NCBI GenBank assembly: GCA_965602035.1
Contig: OZ271919.1
Coordinates: 2,604,001-2,668,000 of the forward strand
Source of the DNA: Natronospirillum sp965602035
GTDB taxonomy: Bacteria; Pseudomonadota; Gammaproteobacteria; Pseudomonadales; Natronospirillaceae
Direction of reading: 5' to 3'
Length of the DNA: 64,000 nucleotides
A program made the translations under genes and the position numbers. A model generated the notes under the pieces. That model searched no databases and had not been told where the DNA came from. It saw only the letters and a program-made list of their open reading frames with translations. Shown piece after piece: positions 53,533 to 62,101 of this stretch. Position 1 is the first letter of the stretch. Every line of letters begins with the position of its first letter.

Positions 53533-54527
53533 CGGCGCAAAAGCGGGAAACGGCGTCAAATCAGTTAGTCGTGTCAGACCTGGTGAAACAGTTCGGCGGC
53601 GGGCGTTCGCTGCTGGGTCGGCAGTTGCCCGCGGTCCATGCAGTGCGCGGGCTTGGCTTTCACGTGGAGCCGGGCGAGATACTCGGCATCGTCGGTGAAT
53701 CCGGTTGTGGCAAATCAACGGTGGCCCGCATGCTGGTGGGGCTTGATCTGCCTACATCCGGGCGCATTGAACTCGGTGGCAAGCCTTTGGCCGAGCCGGG
53801 TAGGCCGATCAATCAACGGGCCCTCGCCAGCCGCGTCCAATACGTCTTTCAGGACCCGCTCAGCTCACTCAACCCCCGCAAGACGGTACGGGAAATTCTT
53901 ACAGCGCCACTCGTTTACCTGAAGCAGATGAGCAAGGACGCGATTGAGGACCGGCTGACCGAGCTGATGAACCAGGTCAACCTGCGTCCCGAATTCCTCA
54001 GCCGCTACCCGCACGAGTTCTCCGGTGGGCAGGCGCAACGGATCGGCATTGCCCGTGCGCTGGCGGCTGAGCCTGATGTACTGGTGCTGGATGAACCCGT
54101 ATCTGCGCTCGACGTGTCGGTTCAGGCGCAGGTACTCAACCTGCTAAAGGACCTGCGGGAACGATTCAACCTGACCTACCTGTTCATCAGCCACGATCTC
54201 GGCGTGGTGCGCAATCTCTGCGATCGAGTCGCCGTCATGTACCTCGGCCGCATTGTGGAGACCGCCCATACAGATACCCTGTTCGCGCGACCACAGCACC
54301 ACTATACCCGCCTGTTGCTGGAGTCCGTCCCCGGCACGGGAAAGGCACTCACCGTGGGCGATCAGGCCAATACCGAACTGCCGGACCCGCTGCGACCGCC
54401 ACCGGGTTGTGCCTTTGCCGCCCGTTGCCCGGCGGCAACCGACCAGTGCCGGCAGACCGACCCTGAGCTGGAAGGAACGGATGCTCATGCGGTGGCGTGT
54501 TATCATCCGGCGAACACAAAGGAGTAG
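53529..54527 (+). CDS. Dipeptide-type ABC ATPase (DppF-like)
   Basis: 332-aa ATPase with Walker A GESGCGKS, signature FSGGQAQRIGIARAL and Walker B VLVLDEPVSALDV, plus the C-terminal cysteine cluster CAFAARCPAATDQC typical of oligopeptide ATPases. ATGA overlap with the fused gene. It pairs with the ATPase half of the fusion to form the heterodimeric motor. Confidence 0.93.
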   Translation: MTAQKRETASNQLVVSDLVKQFGGGRSLLGRQLPAVHAVRGLGFHVEPGEILGIVGESGCGKSTVARMLVGLDLPTSGRIELGGKPLAEPGRPINQRALASRVQYVFQDPLSSLNPRKTVREILTAPLVYLKQMSKDAIEDRLTELMNQVNLRPEFLSRYPHEFSGGQAQRIGIARALAAEPDVLVLDEPVSALDVSVQAQVLNLLKDLRERFNLTYLFISHDLGVVRNLCDRVAVMYLGRIVETAHTDTLFARPQHHYTRLLLESVPGTGKALTVGDQANTELPDPLRPPPGCAFAARCPAATDQCRQTDPELEGTDAHAVACYHPANTKE

Positions 54528-54535
54528 TTCTTGTC

Positions 54536-54735
54536 GGCCACGGAATCCACGGAAAAACACGGAAAAACACGGAAAAATAATATTGAATATTCGGAAGCAC
54601 TGAGCCACCGATCACACTCCGGCACTCCGGTTTAATCCCGGCGTGGACTAGGTCTGCTTCAATGCTTTCCTTCCGTGTACTTCCGTGGATTCCGTGGATT
54701 CCGTGGCCAGATAAAGACAACCAGTTCCGTGGCCT
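54536..54735. repeat. Paired inverted repeat element D
   Basis: Left arm from 54536 (GGCCACGGAATCCACGG then two AAAAACACGG units) and right arm 54669-54709 (TTCCGTGTACTTCCGTGG then two ATTCCGTGG units), plus TTCCGTGGCC at 54724-54733. The two arms carry matching internal duplications. The right edge lies 17 to 43 nt before the FadR-type regulator start. Confidence 0.75.
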
Positions 54736-54752
54736 GAGATAGGAATCGGCAA

Positions 54753-55490
54753 ATGGCGGGTACGCGAAAGAAGCGATCGGACGAAGTCATGGACCACTTG
54801 AAAGAGTGGATTACCGAAGAAGGGCTTCGCCCGGGCGATCGGCTGCCGCAGGAGAAAGAGTTGCTGGAGCAGTTCCGAGCCAGCAAGGGCACCGTGCGTG
54901 AAGCGCTGAAAGGGCTGGAAACCGAAGGTCTGATCGTGACGCGAACCGGGCCGGGCGGTGGTGCATTTCTCGCTGACGTTCCGCCTGACCATGCGATGTC
55001 GTTGCTGTCGAACTATTTCTATTTCAAGGACATATCGATACACGACATCTATCAGATGCGCATTCAGCTTGAACCGGAGATGGCAGCGAGCGTCGTCGGG
55101 CTTCTCACGGATGAAGACTTCGAGCGGCTGCAGCGGACCATGACGATTTACCATGCGCCGCCGCGTACTCAGGACGAGGAGCATCGCATGCGGCTGGCGG
55201 AGCTCAGTTTTCACGAAGTGCTGGTGTCGCTGTGTCCGAATCCGCTGCTCGCGTTTACCTGCCATTTTCTGTTGGGTCTTCTGAAAAACCTCCGGCTGTG
55301 CCACGACATTTACGACCTGCCCAACCCGGAACTGTGGGAAACCGGCAAGCGCTACCAGATGCAGCTGCTCGAAGCCCTGAAGCGGGAAGACAGACCCGAG
55401 GTGAAGGCGATCATGCGTGAACACATGCGCCGGGCCGAGGCATTGATGGCGGCACAGGAAACCATCGTTCTGGATCGTTTCATGACGTAA
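54753..55490 (+). CDS. GntR family regulator, FadR subfamily
   Basis: 245-aa transcription factor with an N-terminal winged helix (about 8-75, RPGDRLPQEKELLEQF and GTVREALKGLETEGLI) and a C-terminal FCD ligand domain (about 95-235) with metal-binding-type histidines in LAELSFHEVL and MREHMRRAEAL. It follows the dipeptide-type operon and most likely controls it, perhaps through the inverted repeat at 48685-48730. Confidence 0.88.
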   Translation: MAGTRKKRSDEVMDHLKEWITEEGLRPGDRLPQEKELLEQFRASKGTVREALKGLETEGLIVTRTGPGGGAFLADVPPDHAMSLLSNYFYFKDISIHDIYQMRIQLEPEMAASVVGLLTDEDFERLQRTMTIYHAPPRTQDEEHRMRLAELSFHEVLVSLCPNPLLAFTCHFLLGLLKNLRLCHDIYDLPNPELWETGKRYQMQLLEALKREDRPEVKAIMREHMRRAEALMAAQETIVLDRFMT

Positions 55491-55575
55491 CGGCCTCTAG
55501 CCCATAAGCCGCTTGCCAGTCGTGAGCAGCGAGCCGTATACTTTCAGAGTATGAGCCGTATTAGCTGAGGTGTGT

Positions 55576-55818
55576 ATGACAACTCATACGTCCAAGCTGA
55601 CCATTCGCCTGCCGACCAAAGATATTGAGTTTGCGAAGCGGTATGCGAAAGAGCATGGGCTTACCGTTACCGAAGTGATCGACCGGTACCTGCGTCAGAT
55701 GCAGGCACTGGAGGCAACCCCTGTATCCCAATGCCTTGATGCGATCACCGGAATACTGCCCGAAGAAGTTAATGTTCAGGACGAGCAGCTTGAACGACTT
55801 CTGGACAAGCACCGCTGA
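55576..55818 (+). CDS. Antitoxin, DUF6364-like ribbon-helix-helix
   Basis: 80-aa protein. The N-terminal KLTIRLPTKDIEFAKRYAKE fits a ribbon-helix-helix DNA-binding antitoxin of the type paired with PIN toxins. The ATG at 55576 is preferred to a GTG two codons earlier. Its stop overlaps the toxin start by 1 nt. It would repress its own promoter around 55540-55570. Confidence 0.78.
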   Translation: MTTHTSKLTIRLPTKDIEFAKRYAKEHGLTVTEVIDRYLRQMQALEATPVSQCLDAITGILPEEVNVQDEQLERLLDKHR

Positions 55819-56222
55819 TGATCCTGATAGACATCAATGTGGTTCTCGACCTATTACAGAACCGAGAGCCCCATGTTCGTGCGTCAGGGCAAGTTATTGA
55901 ACGAGTGCTCTCGGGCGAAGTAGAGGGTGCCCTGCCTGCCCATGCCATTACCACATTGCACTATCTGGTCGCTAAATATCAGACCAAAGCAAAGGCCGAC
56001 GATTTGGTTAGCTGGCTATTGAAGTATTTCCTGATAGCGCCGGTAAACCAGGAAAATCTCAGGGGTGCCCTGTACCTCGGATGGCCGGATTTTGAGGATG
56101 CCGTGGTCGCAACCTGCGCCGAAGCTCTTCAATGTGAGGTCATTGTTACCCGCAACATCAAAGATTTTCGGAAGTCGCCGGTTGCGGCGATGACACCTAC
56201 CGAGTTTCTGCTGAACCGCTGA
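55818..56222 (+). CDS. PIN domain toxin (VapC-like)
   Basis: 134-aa predicted ribonuclease. MILIDINVVLDLLQNRE carries the first catalytic aspartate (D5), a mid-domain acidic residue follows, and FEDAVVATCAEAL and IVTRNIKDF give the later acidic residues of the PIN site. VapC toxins cut tRNA or rRNA when free of antitoxin. The pair lies between the transporter-regulator region and the convergent aromatic operon. Confidence 0.85.
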   Translation: MILIDINVVLDLLQNREPHVRASGQVIERVLSGEVEGALPAHAITTLHYLVAKYQTKAKADDLVSWLLKYFLIAPVNQENLRGALYLGWPDFEDAVVATCAEALQCEVIVTRNIKDFRKSPVAAMTPTEFLLNR

Positions 56223-56296
56223 TAACTTCGACGTGTTGAGCCCTCTTACTGCGGACTCCGCCACCAGCCGTGTAAAAGAGACGCAGCCGACAGAAA

Positions 56297-56325
56297 TTCC
56301 GTGTCTTTCCGTGGATTCAGTGGCC
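56297..56325. repeat. Solo right arm of the GGCCACGGAATCC family (F)
   Basis: TTCCGTGTCTTTCCGTGG followed by ATTCAGTGGCC is a single arm without a partner nearby. It lies in the 129-nt gap between the convergent toxin and hydratase stops. Confidence 0.65.
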
Positions 56326-56351
56326 GCAATACGACAATCGCAGCCGGCAGT

Positions 56352-57362
56352 CTAGGTTTTGAGCCTCGGAAATACCCGCCGTGTATTGCCCTCGAAAATC
56401 ATATGTCGCTCCGCTTCCGTGAGCTTATCGTTGCCATCAATGTAGCGCTTGGTGTCGTCGAAGTAGTGACCGGTCCGGGGATCAATACCGCGAACCGCCC
56501 CAATCATTTCCGAAGCGAACAGAATGTTTTTCGTCGGAATGACATCGAGAAGCAGATCAATACCTTCCTGATGGTAAACGCAGGTGTCGAACCAGATGTT
56601 GTTCAGAACCCGGTCTTCGAGGTCGCCCAGCTTCATGTCCTGCGCCATGCCACGGAAACGTCCCCAGTGGTATGGAACGGCGCCGCCCCCATGCGGAATG
56701 ATGAACCGCAGGTCCGGGAAATCCTTGAACAGGTCGGACATCATCAACTGTACAAAGGCCGTGGTGTCGGCACTCAGGTAGTACGAACTGGTCGTGTGGA
56801 AGCTCGGGTGACAGGCACCACTGACGTGAATCATGGCCGGTATGTCGAGTTCCACCATTTTTTCATACACCGGGTACCAGAACCGGTCATGGAGCGGTTT
56901 GTCCTTCCAGTAACCACCGGAGGGGTCCGGGTTCAGATTGCACCCGATAAAGCCCATCTGGCCGACAGTGCGGTCGAGCTCCCGGACCACGGCATCCGGT
57001 GTTACCTCCGGGCTCTGGGGTAGTTGCGCCACCGGGGCGAAATTGTCCGGAAACAGGTCGCAGACGCGGCGTATCAGATCGTTGCAGTGCTCGGTCCAGG
57101 CGACACTAGTGGATTCATTGCCCAAATGGTGACCCATCCAGCTCGCCCGCGGCGAGAATATGGTCAGGTCGGTGCCACGTTCTTTCTGCAGTCTGAGCTG
57201 ATTCTGCTCGATGCTTTCCCGAATCTGATCGTCGGAAATGTTCAGTTCACCCTTAACTGATCGGTGGCTCGGGTCTTTTTCCAGCGCGGCTTTCTGGCCG
57301 TCACGGTAATCACCCAGTGCGTCGGGTGCGGTAGTGTAATGCCCATGGCAATCGATGATCAT
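56352..57362 (-). CDS. ligJ: 4-oxalomesaconate hydratase, amidohydrolase type (LigJ-like)
   Basis: 336-aa metal-dependent hydratase of the amidohydrolase-2 family. MIIDCHGHYTTAP is the N-terminal HxH metal site; IHVSGACHPSFH and IPHGGGAVPYHWGR are conserved in LigJ. It converts 4-oxalomesaconate to 4-carboxy-4-hydroxy-2-oxoadipate, the last step before the aldolase. It is the last gene of the operon, 3 nt after the pyrone hydrolase. Confidence 0.88.
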   Translation of the reverse strand: MIIDCHGHYTTAPDALGDYRDGQKAALEKDPSHRSVKGELNISDDQIRESIEQNQLRLQKERGTDLTIFSPRASWMGHHLGNESTSVAWTEHCNDLIRRVCDLFPDNFAPVAQLPQSPEVTPDAVVRELDRTVGQMGFIGCNLNPDPSGGYWKDKPLHDRFWYPVYEKMVELDIPAMIHVSGACHPSFHTTSSYYLSADTTAFVQLMMSDLFKDFPDLRFIIPHGGGAVPYHWGRFRGMAQDMKLGDLEDRVLNNIWFDTCVYHQEGIDLLLDVIPTKNILFASEMIGAVRGIDPRTGHYFDDTKRYIDGNDKLTEAERHMIFEGNTRRVFPRLKT

Positions 57363-57365
57363 CTG

Positions 57366-58238
57366 TTAACTCCAATACAACCGGTGTGGGTTATCAACAA
57401 GCAGCTTTTTCTGTAGGTCGTCGGTGACGGCAATGCGGGGGATCAGGTCGACCAGTGCCCCGTCATCGGGCATGTGGGAACTCATATTTGGATGGGGCCA
57501 GTCGGTGCCCCAGAGCACTCGGTCCGGGAACGTCTCCACAAGGGTGCGCATGAACGGGACCACATCGTCATAGTTCGGTGGTCCGGACACGGTCAGGCGC
57601 TCAGGGCAACTGACCTTGGTCCAGATGTTCTCATTGCTGTGCATCAGATCCAGAAACGCCTGAAACTGAGGGTGGTCGACGCCCTTGTCCACGTCAGGCC
57701 GGCCCATATGGTCCACTACAATCGTGGTATTGATCCGCGAGAGCAGTGGTTTCAGTTCCACCAGGTCGGGTGCTTCAAAGTACACCACGACATGCCACCC
57801 AAGTGTCTTTACCTTTTTGGTGATGGCCAGACAGTCCTCCCAGGGTGTGTTGTCCACCAAACGTTTTACGAAATTGAACCGAACGCCTCGGACGCCGGCC
57901 TCGTCCAACTCCTTCAGCTCTTTTTTACTGATGCCCGGTTTTACCACGGCCACGCCGCGTGCCAGGTCGCCGGCTGAACGCAGGGCATCCACAAGCGCTC
58001 GGTTGTCCGAACCGTGGCAGGACGCCTGTACGATCACATTGCGGCTGAAACCAAGGTGGTCCCGCAAGGCAAACAGTTGGTCCTTGCCCGCGTCGCAGGG
58101 GGTGTACTTGCGCTCCGGTGCAAACGGGAACTCGGCTTCCGGACCGAAGACGTGGCAATGGGCATCCACGGCGCCAGCCGGGGGTTGGTAATCCGGTTTT
58201 TTCGGGTCTGGGTGGAAAGGAAGATAGTCAGGGCTCAT
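57366..58238 (-). CDS. ligI: 2-pyrone-4,6-dicarboxylate hydrolase (LigI-like)
   Basis: 290-aa amidohydrolase that opens the lactone of 2-pyrone-4,6-dicarboxylate. VDAHCHVFGP gives the HxH site, KPGISKKELKELDEAGVRG, VDHMGRPDVDKG and GTDWPHPN complete the family pattern. The ATG at 58238 has AGGAGG at 58244-58249. The gene follows repeat element E within the operon. Confidence 0.92.
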   Translation of the reverse strand: MSPDYLPFHPDPKKPDYQPPAGAVDAHCHVFGPEAEFPFAPERKYTPCDAGKDQLFALRDHLGFSRNVIVQASCHGSDNRALVDALRSAGDLARGVAVVKPGISKKELKELDEAGVRGVRFNFVKRLVDNTPWEDCLAITKKVKTLGWHVVVYFEAPDLVELKPLLSRINTTIVVDHMGRPDVDKGVDHPQFQAFLDLMHSNENIWTKVSCPERLTVSGPPNYDDVVPFMRTLVETFPDRVLWGTDWPHPNMSSHMPDDGALVDLIPRIAVTDDLQKKLLVDNPHRLYWS

Positions 58239-58275
58239 CAAGGCCTCCTATAAGAGTTCCCCGGGGAATGGATTT

Positions 58276-58363
58276 GGCCACGGAACCCACAGACTGACAC
58301 GGAAATTTGTGTTGAGCCTACAATCAAAGCTTTATTTCCGTGTTCTTCAGTGGATTCCGTGGC
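58276..58363. repeat. Paired inverted repeat element E, short form
   Basis: Left arm 58276-58306 (GGCCACGGAACCCACAG then ACTGACACGGAAAT) and right arm 58334-58363 (ATTTCCGTGTTCTTCAGTG then GATTCCGTGGC) with only about 27 bp between. It lies inside the aromatic operon between the tautomerase stop and the pyrone hydrolase start and could fold into a hairpin. Confidence 0.75.
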
Positions 58364-58370
58364 AATTCAA

Positions 58371-59447
58371 TTAATTCGTCCTCGCGGCGAAGACCGTGCC
58401 ATCAAACAGCTTCCGCGCCGTCCGTACAATGGCCGCCGACTCAACCGCACCGTCATTGCCGCGTTTCAGTACGACCGACAGTGCCCCCGTGGGGTGCTCG
58501 ATTTCAAGCGGCGTCGTCGGATCGCTCGGCAGGTTGGCGAATTCCGCCGCAACGGAACCGGGCAACGCTGCCGCAGTGCCAACCGATACGGCACCCAGTA
58601 CACCGATTGACGCATGACAACGATGCGGAATAAAGGTGCGGGTATTGATGGTTCCCCCTTGATTCACCGGTGGCGATACCAGACACATCTTGGGTACGGT
58701 CTTGTCAGTGACATCGCCCAGATTCATGCGGGGGCCGATTTCCAGTCGAATCGCTTCGAGGCGCTTTTTCAGGGTCTCGTCTGCATCCAGTTGGTCGCGC
58801 GATTCTTTTCCACTGAGGCCAAAGTCACCGGCGCGGAGCAACACGCATGGCATACCGTTGTCGATGCAGGTGATGTCGACACCCTGAACAGTATCTCGCA
58901 CATTGCCAGTGGGCAGCAGGCTGCCGCAGTTAGCGCCGGCGGTGTCTTCAAAGGTAATCAGTACGGGGGCGGCAGTGCCCGGAACACCATCGATAGCGGT
59001 GTCGCCGTTGTAGCTCACCTTACCGTCCGGTGTCCGTACATTCGCGGTGGCCACCTGACCGCTGTTTTCCATGAAAATCCGGATGTCGGTTGCATTGCCG
59101 GTGGGCTCCAGAAGGCCGCGTTCGAGCGCGAATGGGCCGACACCCGCCAGCATATTGCCGCAATTCTGGGCATCGGAAACCACGGCTTTGTCGACAGCGA
59201 CCTGGAGAAACAGGTAATCCAGGTCGATGCCCGGCCGGGTGGATTTTCTGACCACGGCGACCTTGGACGTCAGCGGATCGGCGCCGCCCATACCATCAAT
59301 CTGGCTGGGGTCCGGAGAGCCCATGGTACTGAGCAGGAATGCGTCGCGCACCTGCTGGTCGGCAGGCAAGTCGTCAGCAAGAAAAAAGCCGCCTTTCGAT
59401 GTGCCACCGCGCATCCACATGCACTGTATCCCACCTGGGTCACTCAT
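58371..59447 (-). CDS. 4-oxalomesaconate tautomerase (GalD/LigU-like, PrpF family)
   Basis: 358-aa PrpF-type isomerase. MWMRGGTSKGGFFLADDL near the N-terminus, AQNCGNMLAGVGPFALERG and HRCHASIGVLGAVS (with the second catalytic cysteine) match the family. It converts the keto and enol forms of 4-oxalomesaconate so that the hydratase can act. It overlaps the aldolase gene by 8 nt. Confidence 0.88.
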   Translation of the reverse strand: MSDPGGIQCMWMRGGTSKGGFFLADDLPADQQVRDAFLLSTMGSPDPSQIDGMGGADPLTSKVAVVRKSTRPGIDLDYLFLQVAVDKAVVSDAQNCGNMLAGVGPFALERGLLEPTGNATDIRIFMENSGQVATANVRTPDGKVSYNGDTAIDGVPGTAAPVLITFEDTAGANCGSLLPTGNVRDTVQGVDITCIDNGMPCVLLRAGDFGLSGKESRDQLDADETLKKRLEAIRLEIGPRMNLGDVTDKTVPKMCLVSPPVNQGGTINTRTFIPHRCHASIGVLGAVSVGTAAALPGSVAAEFANLPSDPTTPLEIEHPTGALSVVLKRGNDGAVESAAIVRTARKLFDGTVFAARTN

Positions 59448-60111
59448 AACGCAGCCCTTTCTCTTTCAGACGGGGGCGCATGTCATAAATATCCAGTCCG
59501 AGTTCACCCGCGGCCAGGCGATGGCGTTTTTCCTCTTCTTTGGCTTCGCGCTCACGGGATTTCTCCAGAACCCATTCGGCGTCCTCACGACGTACCACAC
59601 AGACACCGTCATCGTCCGCCACGATAATATCCCCCGGATTGACCAGCTCGTCCGCGCAGACCACCGGCACGTTGACCGAACCCAGCGTCTCTTTCACTGT
59701 GCCCTGGGCGAAAATCGCTTTCGACCACACCGGGAACGCCATTTGCGTCAGGTCGCGCACATCACGAACACCGCCGTCGACAATCAGGCCCTGGCACCCG
59801 CGCGCCTGTGCCGAGGTGGCAAGCAGGTCGCCGAAATACCCTGCGTCGGACGGCGAAGTAGGCGCGAGCACCAGTATATCGCCCTCCTGCAATTGTTCGA
59901 TCGCAACATGCACCATCCAGTTGTCAGCCGGTGGGGCAGAAATGGTCACTGCAGAGCCGGCAATTCGGGCTCCGGAATAGATAGGCCGCATGTAGGCGGC
60001 CAGCAGGCCGATCCGGCCCTGGGCTTCGTGCACTGTCGCGACGCCGCATGAGGCCAACCCCCGGACAACATTCGCGTCAGCTCGTTCGATTGTCTGTACG
60101 ACCTTGGACAT
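59440..60111 (-). CDS. ligK: 4-carboxy-4-hydroxy-2-oxoadipate aldolase (LigK/GalC-like)
   Basis: 223-aa class II aldolase of the RraA-like fold. GLASCGVATVHEAQGRIG, GDILVLAP, GLIVDGGVRDV and DIIVADDDGVCVV are conserved, including the GGVRD metal/substrate site. It splits the end product into pyruvate and oxaloacetate. GGAGAG precedes its ATG; the TRAP permease stop lies 20 nt upstream. Confidence 0.92.
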   Translation of the reverse strand: MSKVVQTIERADANVVRGLASCGVATVHEAQGRIGLLAAYMRPIYSGARIAGSAVTISAPPADNWMVHVAIEQLQEGDILVLAPTSPSDAGYFGDLLATSAQARGCQGLIVDGGVRDVRDLTQMAFPVWSKAIFAQGTVKETLGSVNVPVVCADELVNPGDIIVADDDGVCVVRREDAEWVLEKSREREAKEEEKRHRLAAGELGLDIYDMRPRLKEKGLRYE

Positions 60112-60131
60112 AAAATACTCTCCTTGCCTGA

Positions 60132-62081
60132 TTAGTCTGAGCTGGCGTGGCTGCTGGCAGTTGCAGCGCCGAGCTGCTGAGTCCTCGCCACCAGAATGAT
60201 AGTCACCAGCAAGGCAACGAAGCCCGCACCGCGAAGCAGCAGCACCACCGTCGAAAAATCAGACGCCTGAGCCGGCCAGGCGATCCCAATGGCGGCGAGT
60301 ATCAGCAGCAAGCGCTCCCAGCTGAGCAGCGACCGCCCCAGCCACCCGGCAAATGCGACGGTGACAGCGAAGGCTGCAGGGAACGAGAACAGGACCGCCA
60401 ATACCGTATTGATGGAATCCCCGATCAGGAGCAGCCCGGGCATGCCCACGAAAAGGAAGGGTACCAGCAGCTTGACGAATCCGAGCCGAATTGATTCCAC
60501 GGCCGTGGCGTTGGCAGGAGAACCGGCAATGCTCGATGCAGCATAGGCTGCCAGAGCCACCGGTGGCGTAATGGCGGAAACCAGCCCGAAGTAGAAAATA
60601 AACATGTGTGCGGAAATGGCCGGCATACCGAGCCGAGTCAGCGCCGGCGCCACCAGAACGGCCAGCAACAGATACGCGGCGGAGGTCGGCAGGCCCATGC
60701 CCAGTATGAACGAGGTCACGGCGGTCAGCAGCAACACGAGCCACAGGCTGCCACCACCGATGTCGACAATCAGGCTCGACATCATCAGTCCCATGCCGGT
60801 GAGATTGAGCACTCCGATGACGGTACCGGCTGCCGCGACGGCCGCAACAATGGGAAGCGTTGACAGCAATGTGGACTGACACACCTGAATCAGGCCGATC
60901 GGGCCGATACGGGTGTCCCGGTGCCAGGGGCTGACGACCAGCCCGATGACAATGGATACCACAGCCGCCTGTGTCGGTGATTGCCCACTGACCATGAGGG
61001 CGATCAAGGCAATAAGGGGTGCGAGCAGGTAGCCGCGACGGAGCACGGTGCGACCCAGGAATTTCAGGCCGCCCTGCGTATCGCGGGCCAGGTCCAGCCG
61101 GCCGGCTTCAAGCCGCACTGCGACCATAAGTGCAAATACGTAGAGCAATGCCGGAATCAGGGCGGCCAGCGCTACCTGTGGGTAAGGAATGCCGATGATT
61201 TCCGCCATCAGGAAGGCAGCAGCACCCATCACCGGTGGCATGATCTGACCGGCGGAAGACGCAGCCGCCTCAATGGCTGCCGCCAGTTTGGGCGTATAGC
61301 CCACCTTTTTCATCAGTGGAATGGTGAATGTTCCCGTGGTGACGACATTCGCCACGGCACTGCCATTCAGGGAGCCGATCAGGGTGCTGGACAGGGCGGC
61401 GGACAGGCCTGGCCCGCCCTGAACGCGCCCGGTGATACCGCGTGCGATATCAACAAACACCTCGCCGGTACCAATTTTCGTCAATAGGGCACCGAAGAGT
61501 GCAAAAAGAAAAATGTATTCGACAGCAACGCCCATGGGAACGCCAAAGAACCCTTCCGTGGACAGCATCAGCGTCGACGTCAAGCGGTCCAGGTTGTAAC
61601 CGCGATGGCCATACTGGCCAGGTATCTGATCACCGAATACGGCGTAGGCAAAGGCGGCGGCCATCAGAATGACCAGTGGCCAGCCCACCTTCAATTTGAC
61701 CAGAGCAACCACAACGGCCACCAGGCCAAGAAATATCCAGCGATCGGGCTCCGTGGACATGGCGCCGCGCATGATGATGTCCATGTACGACTGCCAGATC
61801 CAGGGGCCCGGAATGAGGGCGACAAGGACCAGCAGATAACACAGGCCCTTGCCGATGGGGTTTTTCACCATGAGCCCGGCGCTCAGCAGGCCGGCTGCCG
61901 CCACTCCGGACAGAAACACCGAACGCAGAATCAGTGCAGTGATTCCACCGAAATAGGCACCGTAAATGACCAGGCCTGAAATGGCGACGGCGAAGGCGGC
62001 AAACAAGACAGAGATGACTGTATGTTCTGCGCCTCCCTGATCACTGTCGGGCAACAACAGACTGTTATGCACAGAGCTCAT
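60132..62081 (-). CDS. TRAP transporter fused permease, TAXI type
   Basis: 649-aa fusion of the small 4-helix and large 12-helix TRAP subunits. GSLNGSAVANVVTTGTFTIPLMKK and GQIMPPVMGAAAFLMAEI are the DctM signatures. It uses an ion gradient to import the ligand delivered by the TAXI binding protein just upstream. Position in the operon indicates an aromatic-derived dicarboxylate or tricarboxylate substrate. Confidence 0.92.
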   Translation of the reverse strand: MSSVHNSLLLPDSDQGGAEHTVISVLFAAFAVAISGLVIYGAYFGGITALILRSVFLSGVAAAGLLSAGLMVKNPIGKGLCYLLVLVALIPGPWIWQSYMDIIMRGAMSTEPDRWIFLGLVAVVVALVKLKVGWPLVILMAAAFAYAVFGDQIPGQYGHRGYNLDRLTSTLMLSTEGFFGVPMGVAVEYIFLFALFGALLTKIGTGEVFVDIARGITGRVQGGPGLSAALSSTLIGSLNGSAVANVVTTGTFTIPLMKKVGYTPKLAAAIEAAASSAGQIMPPVMGAAAFLMAEIIGIPYPQVALAALIPALLYVFALMVAVRLEAGRLDLARDTQGGLKFLGRTVLRRGYLLAPLIALIALMVSGQSPTQAAVVSIVIGLVVSPWHRDTRIGPIGLIQVCQSTLLSTLPIVAAVAAAGTVIGVLNLTGMGLMMSSLIVDIGGGSLWLVLLLTAVTSFILGMGLPTSAAYLLLAVLVAPALTRLGMPAISAHMFIFYFGLVSAITPPVALAAYAASSIAGSPANATAVESIRLGFVKLLVPFLFVGMPGLLLIGDSINTVLAVLFSFPAAFAVTVAFAGWLGRSLLSWERLLLILAAIGIAWPAQASDFSTVVLLLRGAGFVALLVTIILVARTQQLGAATASSHASSD

Positions 62082-62101
62082 GAGACAACCTCGTTAGCCT
62101 T

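Noticed and set aside
58614..59627. 337-codon open frame opposite the tautomerase gene
   Set aside because: Antisense to a family-supported gene and without any motif.
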